Positions 19,801-33,600 of a stretch of DNA of 64,000 nucleotides are shown piece after piece. The translations under genes were made by a program, and so were the position numbers. The first letter of the stretch is position 1. Each line of letters begins with the position of its first letter. This DNA comes from Ifrita kowaldi (taxonomy: Eukaryota; Chordata; Aves; Passeriformes; Cinclosomatidae): positions 614,473 through 678,472 of the forward strand of contig VZRS01009539.1 in NCBI GenBank assembly GCA_013398055.1. The letters run 5' to 3'. The notes beneath the pieces are model-generated. The model did no database searches, had not been told where the DNA came from, and saw only the letters and a list, made by a program, of their open reading frames with translations.

Positions 19801-22800
19801 TCAATTCTCTGGTGAAACTGCTGAAAAGTTCCATGAACTCTTATTCAGAGAAAACTTTCAGCTAAGTAACTTCACAGCTGACAACATACCAGTTTCACTA
19901 CCGATCTAAGTAATCCCAAGTACATAACAAACGCTTATAATAAAAATACAGAAGTTAGTTTTAAGATACATCCAACTCTCCTCCAGAGAAATCAGGGAGC
20001 ACTGAACTCGAAGAAACAACACTTAACTCAAACAGAACCTTCTGACTACCAGAACACCGAATACCTAGAATTGGCACCTTTTTCCAGAAAACAGATATCA
20101 AAATACATGTGAGCACTTAACTTGGGATTATCAAGTTTTTTAATACTCTAAGAAAGTGTCAGGAGTTTCAAAGTATTTCCTCTGACAATAAATTGGCACA
20201 CTTGTAGCTGCAAGTTAATGACTGTTTTTGTTTGCTTAAGTGCTCTAAGTTCAATGGAGGGACAACTCAGACAGACCACTCTCTTTTGCTAGAGCTCTCA
20301 AACGAGATCTTGTCAAGTTTAATATTGTTTTGTTAACACTGCATAGTTGATAGCTTATAGGACCTGGTACTCACTCACTTTGAAGACAGATTGTTTTACA
20401 TTGCCGTGGACATTGAACATAATGGTGGGACTATTTTTCCCCTTGGTTAGCTCTTTTGGTTGCTGTCTTTTCATAACAGCACTCAAGTTGAGGAAAAGAT
20501 TTGTATTTCATAAAACCCCACAGTAATTCAAAAATATATATATAATTTTTGGGAATATTGTGTTTCTTTAAATTAACAGAGTCCAAAAACTGTACACAGA
20601 GTTAAAGAGCAAAGGTAACATTCAGAAATTGCATTTCCAGAGAGCTGTTTTCTGCTGTGCACTCATGCTATTTCTATGTGTTGTTGAATGATCAAATATA
20701 CTCACTGCAAACCCAGAATCCCAATGTTGCATGTGGTAAAAAAAAAACACCCAAACCAAAACACAAAAGCAACAACAATGGCAACAAAAGCAGAGCGTTT
20801 ATCACTCTGACTCTTCTTTTTTATATGATAGCATTTCAACTGAATAGACATCCCTGAAATCTAGGCTTGGATGTGAAACAGCAATCCTGTGAGTCCAGTC
20901 ACTTTTGGAGGGGAGTAAAAAACACAAGAAAGAAGAGCTAGAAACATTTATCTTTTAAAGATTCTTGTTTGCTGTATTACTCATTCATATTTTGGTACTT
21001 TTATAAGTGTATTTTTAAACTCATCAGCCTGCAACTACTTACGTAGAATGAAAAGACAAAAGATAAAATCTGTGCAAATCTTTTAAAAGCATGTCCAGTC
21101 TGTTTTATCTACAGTCCATCAACTTCAACTCAGATTAGAAAATATTTTTTTATTTTTATTTCTTTGTTTGGTTGGTTTTATTTATTTATTAGAAAATATT
21201 TCTTTTAAAACATGCTTCATGAAATGTAGAACTAGTTCTTTAGTTTTGCTGTTTGGGTTAAATCTCCTTTACATAACATATTCTGGCTACAATTAAAGAA
21301 AGAAATACATGTAACAAAATTCATTGTGGGGAAAGAGCATGGGCATCAAAAAGAGATGTGAGACAGGAGAACATGGAAATTCCTCCTCAGGATTACCATT
21401 TATCCATTTTACAGTGGGATCATGCGTATGGAAATCAGACCCACTGTGTAATGCTCAGCTCTGGAAATCGGCCTCTTTCACACCCACTGCGCTGAGGCAT
21501 ATGGTTCTTTATTAATGTCCAGTGAATTTTCATTGTCTTTGAATCTGGTGGTCCTGTCCCCCATTGTTCTCTTTCTGAGCATTAAGAAACTTGATGGCTT
21601 GAAGATATTGCTCCCACCAGGCGCCATCATCCCCTGTGTCTCTCACATAAAACAAAGACAGAAGCCAGAATGTGTAATTTCCTTATTCTTAATGTCTCTA
21701 TCTAGTCGTTGCCTGTTTTGTCTTGCCTGTTCCTTATTTTAACCAGTTTCATAATCAGATGAGCCAGTCATTTGTGTCATGGTTCAGCACTATAGGCATA
21801 AAGTTTAATGGCACTGTCAGACATTTACTGATAATCTGAACACCATATATCCCATCCCGTGGCCCTCTCCAGCTGTAGCAGTCACAAAGAATTACAAGGC
21901 AGCGAAGCGTAGCAGTCCTTTCCAATAATGGTTGTCTTTGGTCAAGCTAAGTTTTTCCAAATCCCCTGGTATTATATCCCTTCAAATAGTTTCTGAAATT
22001 TCTTTTTAACTTCTGACATTTTTCTGTGGTGCTGAGATACACCTTCTTCTTTTAACCCTTTCTTCCCCACAGTCTCCACATTTTGTCTTCTAACTTTACA
22101 AACTATTCCTGCTCTTGGAATTCTATAAGCTTTTTAAGTCAAGTCATAGAGAATCTCATTTGTCCACTTTTCTGCTCCATGATGTCATAACTGTTAGGAA
22201 GATAGTTCCAAAACACCCATAGCTTTCCTAAAAACTTTACTGCTCTGAAACAGAAAGCAAAAATGTAGGATGTTTCATTTTAACCTGCAACGTCACTAAT
22301 ATTTTGAATATAGAATTAAACCATGTAAGCCTATCACAAAAGGGAAATAAAAGTTACAAATCTTGCATGAGTAGATTTTTATTAAGCTCCATGCCAGACC
22401 TCATGCTTCAAGGCAACAAATTCTTACAAAAAGAATGAAAAAAACAAGGGTAGAAAAATATTCCCACCAATGCTTGGCTAAATAAAACTGAAATAAAACC
22501 AGGGTCTCTGGTGTGCTTTGGAGAGGAAAGCTTTCTAGATTACTGCACTTAAATCAACTTTCTGGGTTCCTTATGTGAGCCATTGAGAAACCATTCCCAA
22601 CCTAACACGTGGGACCAAAACCAGGACTTATCCTTTTAAGGAGACAGTCTCACCATATCCTAAAAAGAAGACTTAGACGATTAGTTGAAGTAGATTACTT
22701 ATTCTTTTCTGTGGTAAAAATTAAGTGAGATTAATTACTGCCTATAACAGCTGTTAGGAATTCCTAAGAGTGCATTAAAACTCATGGCTTCCTAATCTGC

Positions 22801-25800
22801 TAGAAAAGATCCTTTTGCATGTTCCTCACGGTATTCATTAGGGCGACAGCCACAATTTTAGAATCCAAATTACTGGTCATTACTTGTAAGAAAACCACTT
22901 GGTATTTAGAAGGTATCATCTCTCTGTAGCTTTGGAAGAGATGATAAGCCAGTGATCTGGGCTAGGTATGCCCTCCCTGCTAGAATTAGGAGCAAAGGAA
23001 TGCTTCTGGAAAGTCCGTCTGTAGAACACAAGCCTTAGGGGGGTTCTCCTTGAATATTAAACTGGTTTTTGACATTTCCTTTTTGTTACTTCTATTCCAC
23101 TTCTACTGGCATCGGAGAGCAATAAATAATGAGCCATTCTCTTCCTGGAATGTCTGTTGTCAACATAACCAGTATGGGTTGGTCAATATGTTCGGTTCTT
23201 TGCTGATATATTCAGTGTGGCTTGAGGTGATCAGGATGATGCTGACCCTTGGGAAGCTGGAGTGGGATCAGCAAGCAGGAAGGATTCTGGTCCAGACGGA
23301 TCACTGAGCTCTTTCTTGCCAACATTTTCACCTACAGCTGACTGAGACAATAGGGATATTTATAAATCTACCTGGCAAGTAAACTCTATTTAAAAAACCC
23401 AACAACAAAAACAACCACTCTTGTAGATTAGAGAAAATATAATTTAGGAGTCTCAGGGGTTTGACAAGTTTCTTGCTGAGAAAAAAGAACTCAATGTGTC
23501 GCAAAACCCTTTTGCAAAGAGTTGCTTGACACATCATGCTATTTTCCTGTGAATTATATGTTGTCATTTAAACATAAGAGCATAAAACTACTGACTTACT
23601 ACAAAGCTTTTAATTTTTTTTTTGCTTATGAAAAACTTTATTCTTGCTTCTGTCTTGGGGTGAAGCTTCATAAATGGTCTCAAATTAATGAAAAATAATC
23701 TCTGTGTGTTAGAATTAGGAAAAGAAAAAGGCAGAAAGACAGAAAAAAAAAAAAGAGAGAACACAGTTGTATTTTCCCTGCAGCTTCTAGAGTCCTCTGT
23801 GCTTTCAGCTAGTGCCAGATAGAATATGACAAGATAATTTTCCAAGAAAAAAAGAAAACCCAATAAAAAAAAGTTTAATGCAAAATTTAAAATTTTGCTA
23901 GAAGCTATGTTTGATAATAAATCAATATGTGTTGGTATTTCCATCATAGTTTGCACATTAAATGACTGTAAAAAGTAAGGGCTAAACTATATCTGAATTA
24001 AATTAAGGACAGATTTGCACAAGTTTTGCAGCAATAGATTGAAACACCAATAATTAGGTTAAATTAATTAAATATACATACAAGTGATTTTCACATGTCT
24101 TACATTCTACAAAAATTCTAAAAAATTACATTCACTTATTATATTTAATAATATATATAATCATTTTTCTGAGCAAATATTCTTGTAAGTATAAAAATAT
24201 TTAAATCAGTTCTATTCCCTAGTGCGATACTTTAAATATTCAGTATCCTGTTCATATGAAATGAATACCTCACTACCACATTATAAAATCAACTACATTA
24301 TCAGAGATGTAAAATGCTTATACTAACAAGAAAATAAAAATTAAAAAAAAATAATAGGAAGAATAGCTGGTTACCTGTTTGTTCTTTTTTTTTCAGATTC
24401 TTTGAGAAATGAGGTACAGAGTTGGTCAAAATGTTTTGTTTTCGGTGAACAGGTTCATCACTGACTTTACAGGCCAGTAAAATCACCAAAAACTATTTCA
24501 GCTAAATGTTATGATGAGCTTTAGTATTTTCACAAAAAAAAACCCAAAAACAAGCACACTTCAGAACCTCTTAAATGTTTCAGATGAGCATTTCAGAAAT
24601 GAAAATGTTTAGATTATTTATTCATTATTTGCAGTTTGCTAAACCATTCTGGAAAAAAAATCTTTTCTTTTTATACCTACTTGAACCAAGTCTAATTCAG
24701 CATATTCTGAAATACATAGGGTTTTTTTTGACTAATAAACGTTCTGTGCAGATAGACAAAGACAAAACAGAATCACATCAGTGCAATAAGTCAGAAGGAC
24801 AACTCCTCTGAAGTCTGCTATCCAACTGAGCAGTCAAGTACACAAAAAAGTGCTTACAGAGTCAATCCTTAATGATATGCTGAAGCAAAACAGTATTTCA
24901 CTGTTTTCTGAAACCCGAGACAAGCAACTAGCTATTTAAAATTGCCATGACTGAGAGATCATGGTATGTAGAAGTGTTGTGAATGGTTCTGAATAAACAA
25001 TGAATTTAAGATTTCTGGAATTAGCAAAGTGAGCTTGGCAATTTAGATTGACAGAAAGAAACAGAGTTTAGAGAGATAGTGCAGAGGCAGAGTCCTCAAA
25101 GGTGATATTTACAGAACTATGGGAGAAGAATGCAATCACTCTTTGTCTTTTCACAGTTCATTTCAGATACATTTACGTGCATTAGTAACAAAATATTGTA
25201 AGAAAATGATGTGTCTATTCCCTTCAAAAAGCATAACTAATCATCCCTGAAAACTACTTTTTCTTCAGAGAGCTTAGGCCAGAGGAACTAACAAATACTG
25301 TCTTGTTATAAGCACCTTAACTTCATTTTATTTTATAGTTTTAACCCACTTTGGATTCTTTAAATGACTGTTTTCCTAGGAAACTTGAATTTATTTAGAT
25401 TTACATCCTCATTAGAAACCTATCATTTCTGTTCTTTATCTCACTATAATGGCCTGGTTCAGTAGTAAAACCAGCTCCATTTGCCCAGGAACTGTATTTT
25501 GCAGCAGCATCTTTGGAAGGTTTGGGGTAAATTAATTTTCTTTAATTTTTCTGGTGGGTTACAGTTGTTTTTTCTCAATCTTTGCTTACGTACTACATGC
25601 AAAATTTAATAAATATGCATATATAATGTGCTCATAGAAACAGGATTATAACAGTTATATCTAAGAAAATATATACAGAACAAACTTTCCTTTTTGCTCA
25701 TATGACTCAAAACATAGTGATGCCTCTCTTGACATCTGATGACACTGGAAATAAAACTAGAATTAACTCCCTTTTTCACTCCCACACTTAGCAGTTAGTG

Positions 25801-27859
25801 GAGTGTTTATTCACTAACTGAATGATTAATTGCAATTTCACACTTGTGTCTGTGGACATTCTTCATAGCACTGGAAACAATTGATATTATTGTATTTGTC
25901 TTTTCAACATTCTCAAATGCACTTTGTTTCTCAAACAAAGCAAAAATGTATGAAGGATAAAAAAGACCCCAAAACAAAATAAAAAAAAACCCCAAACTAA
26001 TAAACAAAAAACCCAAGCAGCCACGCAAACAGCAGGAAAAAACCCTTGCAGGGTTAAATGATTCTCACAGGGTTAAACAATGATACTACTTTTTTTACCT
26101 GACTCACATAAGTCAAGCAAAGATGTGGTGTTTTCTGCTTCCTCACAGCGCTTGGAAAGAACTGTGGTGGCAGCCTTGTAGTGCCTGTTTGTGCAATATC
26201 TGAGACCTGTTGGGGAAACTACGAAAGAGGCTTATTGAATTTTAATGTTGGATTAATGTTACATTTGTAGCCAGCTGTATTAGATGGGTGACTGCAAGTT
26301 GAGAGGAGGGAGTAAAAAATGGCTTCCCCCTTTTACCAATGAGTTCAAATGTTCATCCTGTCCTTTCTCTGAACTCGCTATTTATGGCAAACTCTTTTAA
26401 CCTATATATAATTCATGAAGAAATCCGTACAGAATAACATTACAGATAGATGATTGTGACAGATCTTTTGACTCAAGAAAGCTTCACGTTTCCTATGTGC
26501 ATGTTATTGGATGTAGAAAGCCCATGTCAGTCAACCCAAAGCAGATTTCTCAAAGAAACCAAGGATAAGTAAATCACCTCAAATGTGAATTGAAAAATTA
26601 TTTTGCATTGAGAAACATGCAATTTCTGTGTAAAAACACATAACTCTTACCCAACTCTGCAGGTTTTTTATAGTATGGCTGGTGTTTATTGCAGCTGTTC
26701 TTGGGTACCCTCTGCCTGGATTTACTGAACAATACAGCATTAAACAGTTCAAAGACTCACAGGAAAAAATATTAAACTGTTTCCTTCAGTTACATTTCAA
26801 TATTTTAATTCTCTTCTTCTTTTGAGAAGTATGGAAGCGATAAAAGATATCTTAATTAATTAATTAAATACTGGACCGTACAGAATGTGGTAACAAAATT
26901 CACCTACATTTTTTGTCTACTATATAAGTCTACTCTATACAAGTCAACACCATACTTAATAAAATATGAATAATAATGCACATTTTATATCACATCTAAT
27001 ATGAAACACAGCTGAACTGATCCCAGATGTAGCCCCCACTATTGTTTCATTACCACATACTTCATCTATTTTTCAGCCAATATGATAGCGTTCATCCCCA
27101 TACAAAATTGAATTAGCTGGCTTAATAAAGGAAAAGCAAAGAAGAATTATTATTACTAATAGTGCAGCTAATCATCTGAGGAGGAGGTATTCTCAGTGTA
27201 AATAAATTAAAAGTTAAAAAATAATGAGTTCTGCTAATGGATTTTATCTCTTTCAATTAATAGTATTCTAGAAAAATCTGTAATAAAGAAAAAATATCTT
27301 TACCTATATGCTATATAAAAAGCCCTGTGTATTATAACAATACCCCAGGGAAACAAGTTGCTGGTAATCAAGGCAAACATAATTTTATTTATGCATTGCA
27401 GGACTTCAAAACCACAAATATCTCCATGAGAAATTGAAGTGACAACCTCTTACCTTGTCAGCAGGTCACAATTACCTTATGTGGCACAGGATTTAGCCCA
27501 ATTTCTGGAAGCTCCTACCCAAAGGCATAGTTTTATTACTTTGATGCTTTTATTACCATTAAAATCCAATGCATATAGTTTTTCTCTCTCTTTCACTCTC
27601 TGCATCTTATTAGCTATCAGATATTAAATATTACACAACATGTTACCAGATGTCTGTGGTTATATACTTTTCAATAAAAAAATATGCGTAATTTATTAAT
27701 TTTGCAATTGCTTTTTTTTTTAAATAATTCTGTGCACAAATTAAGTATACAAAGATCATAAACAGAAGTAATGTTCCTTGTTTCCCTGTTGGAGGATGCG
27801 TTTTAGCATTTTGTTTCCAATATCAACAGCAAAGCTCATAATGGCAAAAAAATTAATAG
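16813..27859. other. AT-rich gene desert, left part
   Basis: About 11 kb without a recognisable gene, young LTR or long CR1. Frames such as 19688-19909, 21515-21742, 23588-23956 and 24575-24811 are rich in K, F, L and N, as expected from AT-rich chance frames. It contains A/C-rich tracts (17398-17440, 20734-20782, 23391-23417, 24532-24556, 25970-26020) and a TTAA repeat. Confidence 0.5.
26852..26867. repeat. (TTAA)n short repeat
   Basis: Four TTAA units in a row. Confidence 0.8.
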
Positions 27860-28200
27860 TTCACTGCCTGTTTTATATGCTGATATTTAATTAAATAGCG
27901 CATAGCTTTGAGTGCACATTATATGTTCTACATGCATTACTCATATTAATGACTGTCACTTGATAGGCATCCAGGGGAGTCATTTTACAGGAATTATCAG
28001 TTAAATAAATAAAGACCCAGCTTTGCAGCCTTCATGGCATGTGCATTAAGATAATGCAATTGGTTCATGAGTGAAAATAGACAAACAATTATCACCAGAG
28101 CTGGAACCACGCAAAGAAGTTTCTCTAATAATCCAGCTTTCAAAAAGCTAGAAGGCAAGTTGTGAATGTAAAGGAAAGCAAGCAGTGGTCAGAGCAAGGC
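27860..28200. other. Candidate conserved non-coding element
   Basis: Mixed-complexity AT-rich sequence with several homeodomain-like TAAT/ATTA cores (for example TTTAATTAAATAG). It lacks the simple-sequence decay seen in its neighbours. Conservation cannot be shown from one sequence; this is a guess from texture. Confidence 0.25.
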
Positions 28201-29668
28201 CAAAATGTATTTGTGTGCATCAAGTGCTCAACCAAGCTCAGAGTCATTGCATTTTTGAGAACACACTAAAGATTAAGAAGATGGTGAAATATAGACATCA
28301 AAAAATCAAAGGCCTTTGCTTGTAGCCCATATTATCTAACAAAAAACCAGAAGCCATTAAAGTCCACCATTAAGTAAACCTTCACAAAGGAGGTTTAGCA
28401 CACCCATCACATTTAACTGAGTCTGCCACGGCTCATAGGTCAGGAACATACTTGATGTTTCAAATACCTTCCACTGTAATGTCATTGGTTTCTTCCCCTC
28501 AAGTAATTCTCTGAGGCATTCAAAAAACTATTTAATTAATACTTGTATATCTGCCAGTGATGTTCAATGGAAGGACACATGCAGATTTTAGAGAAAACAA
28601 ACCTACACTTTTCCATTAGTCAGAAGGCACTGAATAAATGAAGATTCATTGATTTTGGTTCTAAACCCAAATGTGATAGCCATCTGTTCTTGCTTGTTGT
28701 ATGATCCATGGCACAGAATTTCCCATTATGACTCCTGTGTTTTGTGGATGGGTTAAATACAATTTAGTTTAATCTGCTAGAGAAATTAATATAATAATAG
28801 CTGTGTACACCAGGAATAGAAAGAGGCTTCATGAGCATTACCTTAATGAACCCATTAAATGCTGTATTTAATATTTGGATGATGATGAAAAAAGGAATTG
28901 ATAGACTCTTTAAAACAAATTTTGTCATTTTGATTATAGTATCTCATTAAAAGAACAGTCGTGCTGTTTTGTTTTTTAAATGCATATGAATGACTAGATA
29001 ATAAGTATACCAAATTGTAGTGCTAGGTAAAAAGCTCCAGACTTGGTTTTTTTACTGTTTGTGTTTGTGGGGTTTTTTTTTGTTTTGTTTTGTTTTGTTG
29101 GGTTTTTATTTGCTTAGAAATTTGAAATCACTATACGAATATGAGGTTTTGAGAGAAGAACTAATCTAAAAGCTGATTTTCAGTTCTTGTTTAAGCAGAT
29201 AAGTTATAAGCTGTTTTGTTAAAAAATATTCTGAAAAAAAAAGCTGAAAAAAATTAGCAAAACACAGCTGAAGATAATTTTCATCTTTTTGTTTCATGAA
29301 AAATGTTAGCTAGAATGAAACTTTTGCACAGGAAAACATTGGTTTTGTCAAAAATTAATTCCTTTTAAAAAATAATTTTACCTTTTTTCTTAAAGGATAT
29401 AAACCATTTAAAATCAAGCTGTAAGGGAAAATTAAGCACACTACAAACAGGTTACTTGAATAGTAAATTGCTCTTCATATCGCATTATTTGAAGCTGCTT
29501 TGAAAAGGATTAGCAGCTCCTCACATCTTACAGACTGCAGAATCAATTGAGTCACTTAGGAAGTAGAGGTATTTCCATATCCCAGCTCTAAACCAGTGTT
29601 CAAATTCCCCTTCCCTGAGTGCATTAAAAATGTACAGACAGATAGTTAAGCAGATAACAGCAGGTGAA
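28201..29668. other. AT-rich non-coding stretch
   Basis: No gene, RNA or mobile element recognised; contains the TTTTG repeat listed next. Confidence 0.5.
29069..29101. repeat. G/T low-complexity tract with (TTTTG)n
   Basis: GGGG, a T run, then four TTTTG units, flanked by more G/T-rich sequence. Confidence 0.8.
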
Positions 29669-29735
29669 CTTCTGGCCCCATTACAGTCAATGGGAGGTCT
29701 GTCATAATATCAAAGGAGCCAGGATTTCACCCTCT
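29669..29735 (+). mobile_element. Ancient amniote-type interspersed repeat
   Basis: CCCCATTACAGTCAATGGGA followed within 40 bp by GGAGCCAGGATTTCACCCT matches an old repeat that I know from turtles, crocodilians and birds, with a core near CATTGAAGTCAATGGGA and ending CAGGATTTCACCC. I am not certain of the family name. Very old copies like this are sometimes kept as regulatory DNA. Confidence 0.5.
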
Positions 29736-30599
29736 AACTCTTCTTGCTCATCCATCAGAAAAGCGCTTTCACCCACCAAACTTAATGACAAAGCAACTAA
29801 AAGTTTTGAACAATTTTGAAGTCCCCACTGCAAACTTAAATTTCACATTTGTTTGAAAGGCATTGGCAGCTTTCAAAGTGTGGATTATCAGTCAGCCTCC
29901 TGCAGTTGACAAAGCAAATCAGAGCAAGTAAATTTGAATGTGTGAATAAAAGACATGTTAAAAAAATGTAGTAACAACTAGTAAGATGCCAAGAAAATTT
30001 CTGTATTTAAATTAGACATCTGTGCCCTATTTTTAAATATTCATCATTGTAAGTGATTCAGCATGTTCCCTACTCCTGTCAGAGTACACGTATTTTAAAA
30101 ACCTTTTAGCTTTAACACGTTCATTGCCACATGAATCCATTACCAGAAAATTTTCTACACTTAAACTTATTCACATCTACAGATTGCAGCACAAGCTCAA
30201 CCGAGTCAACACAAACTGCAAAGAATATTTGCTCTTCAGAGCTTGTGTAAGAAAATAAACACTGCTATTAAAATGAAATATAAAAACTACATTGTTCAGA
30301 CATATGACCCAGTAATGTTTACAGATTGACTGTTCTTAACTATATATTTCTGATTCATAGCCATTGCCTACAATGGGAGCACAATAGAGTTGGACAAAAA
30401 GAGAAAATCATTCCTGAAGAGGGCACAAAAAAAACCCCAACAAACTAGCAGAGTATCCTGAAAACACAGAGATGATAGGAGAAAAAATGGGACCCTTTTA
30501 TTTCAGAGAACTTGTAGTGAGGTACATCTAAAATAAATTGATAGGTGGATAAAACTCTGGATTACATTCATTGTCCTGATTTGTGTGAGAAGTTACATG
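29736..30599. other. AT-rich non-coding stretch
   Basis: No gene or clear repeat seen. Confidence 0.5.
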
Positions 30600-30645
30600 A
30601 GGTGATAACAATGGTCCTTTCTGGCCTTGCAATCCATTAAATTAT
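30600..30645 (+). mobile_element. Old CR1 3' end
   Basis: AGGTGATAACAATGGTCCTTTCTGGCCTTGCAATC resembles, in parts, the 3' end of ancient CR1 subfamilies (GATC..AATGGTCCCTTCTGGCCTTAAAATC), followed by a degraded ATG-rich tail. Probably much older than the copies near the window ends. Confidence 0.5.
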
Positions 30646-33600
30646 GTGTTATCTGAAATGAAGGGGGAAAAATGACTGTATTACAATAAGTTTGATGAAT
30701 ATCCCAACCCAAAACCTAACCCAAAGCTGACACACATTACAGTGCTAGGTCCAAATGCCTGTGGGTTAATTAAACTGGCTGTCAAAGAATGATGAAATGA
30801 TTTGGGATATGGGACAAATTACATCCAGTACTTTCAAAGTTCATGAAAAGCCAATAAAGTATGGAACTAAATTTGATTTTAAAATGGTTAGACTTGGTGC
30901 ATAGAAAAGGGCATAATCGCAAGTCATACTTGTGCCTGAAAATGAACTAGTGAGGGAATTAGCAAGAACTCCACTCATGAAGCCACAATAGCAGAAAATA
31001 TCTGTTGTCAATGAGAGCTGGTTGCAAGACCGTAAACAATGGAACATATTGGGGAAATATGGGAGGCTGCACCTGCCAAAGAAAGATCAGCAAACACACT
31101 TTATGAATGTGTCACAAGTGTCTAGCAAGGAATCTGCGCATTCTATTGACAATGCACTTTAGATTTATCACATACTAATAGGTCTGAAACATTAGCTTCT
31201 GGTAAAATAGCAAGTTGTTATGATATTTCTCACCATCTAGGACTGACAAAGTTCTGCATTGAACCTCGAGGAGTGGTAGACAAAGACACCAGGAAGCAGC
31301 TATCCACTGAGTTAAACTTTGGTTCTGAAGGACTATGAGGAGAAAGTGGAAATTAAAATATTAAGACAAGAGAGATACATACTCTGATAGACAGATTTCG
31401 CTGCAAAACTCTCATTAAACACACCAGTGAATTTATGGATTTGCTTTTTCTTGATTTGAAGGAGGTCATCAGTGTTTGCTTTGTATGCATTTTGAGAAAA
31501 ATACCCATGGAATGTTTGTATTTAGTCTCCTCTTCTTAGATTCACTTAGTTGTTCCAGAAATAGGTAATGTTTATCTCCCTGAAGATTCCCAGAGTTTGC
31601 TTAAATCACTGAAGATAGGCAATTAAAGAGGGTAATTGTACAGCTGAAAACAATAATTAGACTTTTCCCTGTTCCTTTGTTTTGTCTAGTTTGGGTGCTT
31701 TCATTGTTTTACCAGAGGTAAAAGTCAGAGCAGTCTGGCTGTGAATTGCAGGAAAATGTTTTAATGTCTACCTAATAAGACATATTCTTTTTTATCAGCT
31801 TCTTGATTTGAATAGAAGTCATATGGTTTCCATATCTCATAATTATAGTCTCATAATTTATATAGGGGAAAAAAAGAAACTATCACAAGATTCTCAACAA
31901 TTTGACAATGAACATGATTAACTTTGGTCAGTATGTGAAATACTTAAGAAAATGGTGCCAGAAGCAGGGCAGGGAAAGACAAAGTGCTCCATGAGTTATA
32001 GCTTTAGCACTTAACGTGTACATCACAAGTCACAGAGCAGACATGTTGAGTAAAAACATTTTTTAGCACCAGCTAAAAGAGACAAAGAGACTATTGCTCT
32101 ACAATTGAGCCGACCTTGAAATAATACTCTCTGCAAATAAATACTTTAAAACTGTATGTTTCCTTGTGAAACATAATGCATATTCAACCTTAAAGCAGAG
32201 TATTTTCTTTTTGGAGCACTTTCTTTCAGGATAATCTTGAATTTTAGAAACAGATTGATAGAAACTACACTAGGTTATACAGATTAATTTACATCTATTG
32301 ATGTTTATGGAAGTTTAAACATGCCTATCCATAAGTATCTTAATTAAAGTACCTAATCTGAAGCATGAATCCTTAATGGATGTATCTATGGGATGCAAAT
32401 TGAGGAAACCAGAATGCCTTTCAAGACAACTAGAAATGTGGCAGCATGACAGATCATATGATTTTATAACCTATTTTTGTTGCTTTTGTACTCAAAAGCC
32501 TTCCCATCAGAACTAGAACTCTGTTGGTCTAGTCTATAAAATAACACTTGAAAATAAAGAGTCATGATAAATAGCATAGCCTCAGAAGAGTTTATGAGTA
32601 ATAGGAATGATGTGTGTATCTCCTTGGTTTTATCTCTTCTTTTCTTATAGTGTATGTTTTATTTACTTTTTGATGTTAGAGATTGCTTGTTCAGCGTCTC
32701 TTTTCCATGTATCTCTATACAGCTGTTTGCAGTTACAAATAAACCCTTAGTCAACAATCAAACCCTATGTGAACTGCAAGTGTTTACTGATAAAAGTCTG
32801 TATTTTTTCACCAATCCAGGAATTAATTTGGGGCAGTGATAAAAATGAATTGAAATAAGAATATTATTTCATTGCACCACACAGTGAGAAAAGAGTTTAT
32901 TCAGATAGTTTAAAGTTGCAGATGGAAGACCTTGTGAAAGACTGATACGGAGATATTGGGAAAAGTCTGAGCTAATTACCCTCACACTACAAATCTCAAA
33001 TGTACCATTTCTAGATTCACTCCATCATTTGTTTGTTCTTCTGATATTCTGCTTCCCATTTAGTGGCTCTATGTAAATCTCAGGACAAACTTCCCAATTA
33101 AGTAAAAAGAAATCAATTTGTATTATTTACAGGAGAAAATTTTAACTGGACTGACTTAGATGCATGTAGCTGAGAAAAAGTACTTTTCAAACTCTAATTA
33201 CTTTATAAACACTCATTTCAATATTCATAAAGAATAGATCTGTTTTGTGGTGAAGTACATACTGGAAAAAGGGATGTATCTTTCATCAAGCTGATCTAAT
33301 TTTCGTTATGCAGAATTATAGAGATGTATGCTTTAAAATTTGCCTATACTGAAATGCCGCCTATAAGCAGTTTGTACCTCTAAACAGTCCTTTCTTTTTA
33401 ACTTTGCAAGCACTTTGTTAAACAAGAGTTTTACGCTCCAAACACTCCAGCTTTTACATTTGTGACTGAAAAGTTCATCTAAAGTCCAGGCACAGTCTCA
33501 ATGCCCATTGGATAGGCTGGAAATAAGCTCCTGGAATTTCAAAAGGTGACAGGCTCGAGGGTGACAGACAGCCCTTGTTAATTTGCTTTTGAATCCCCAA

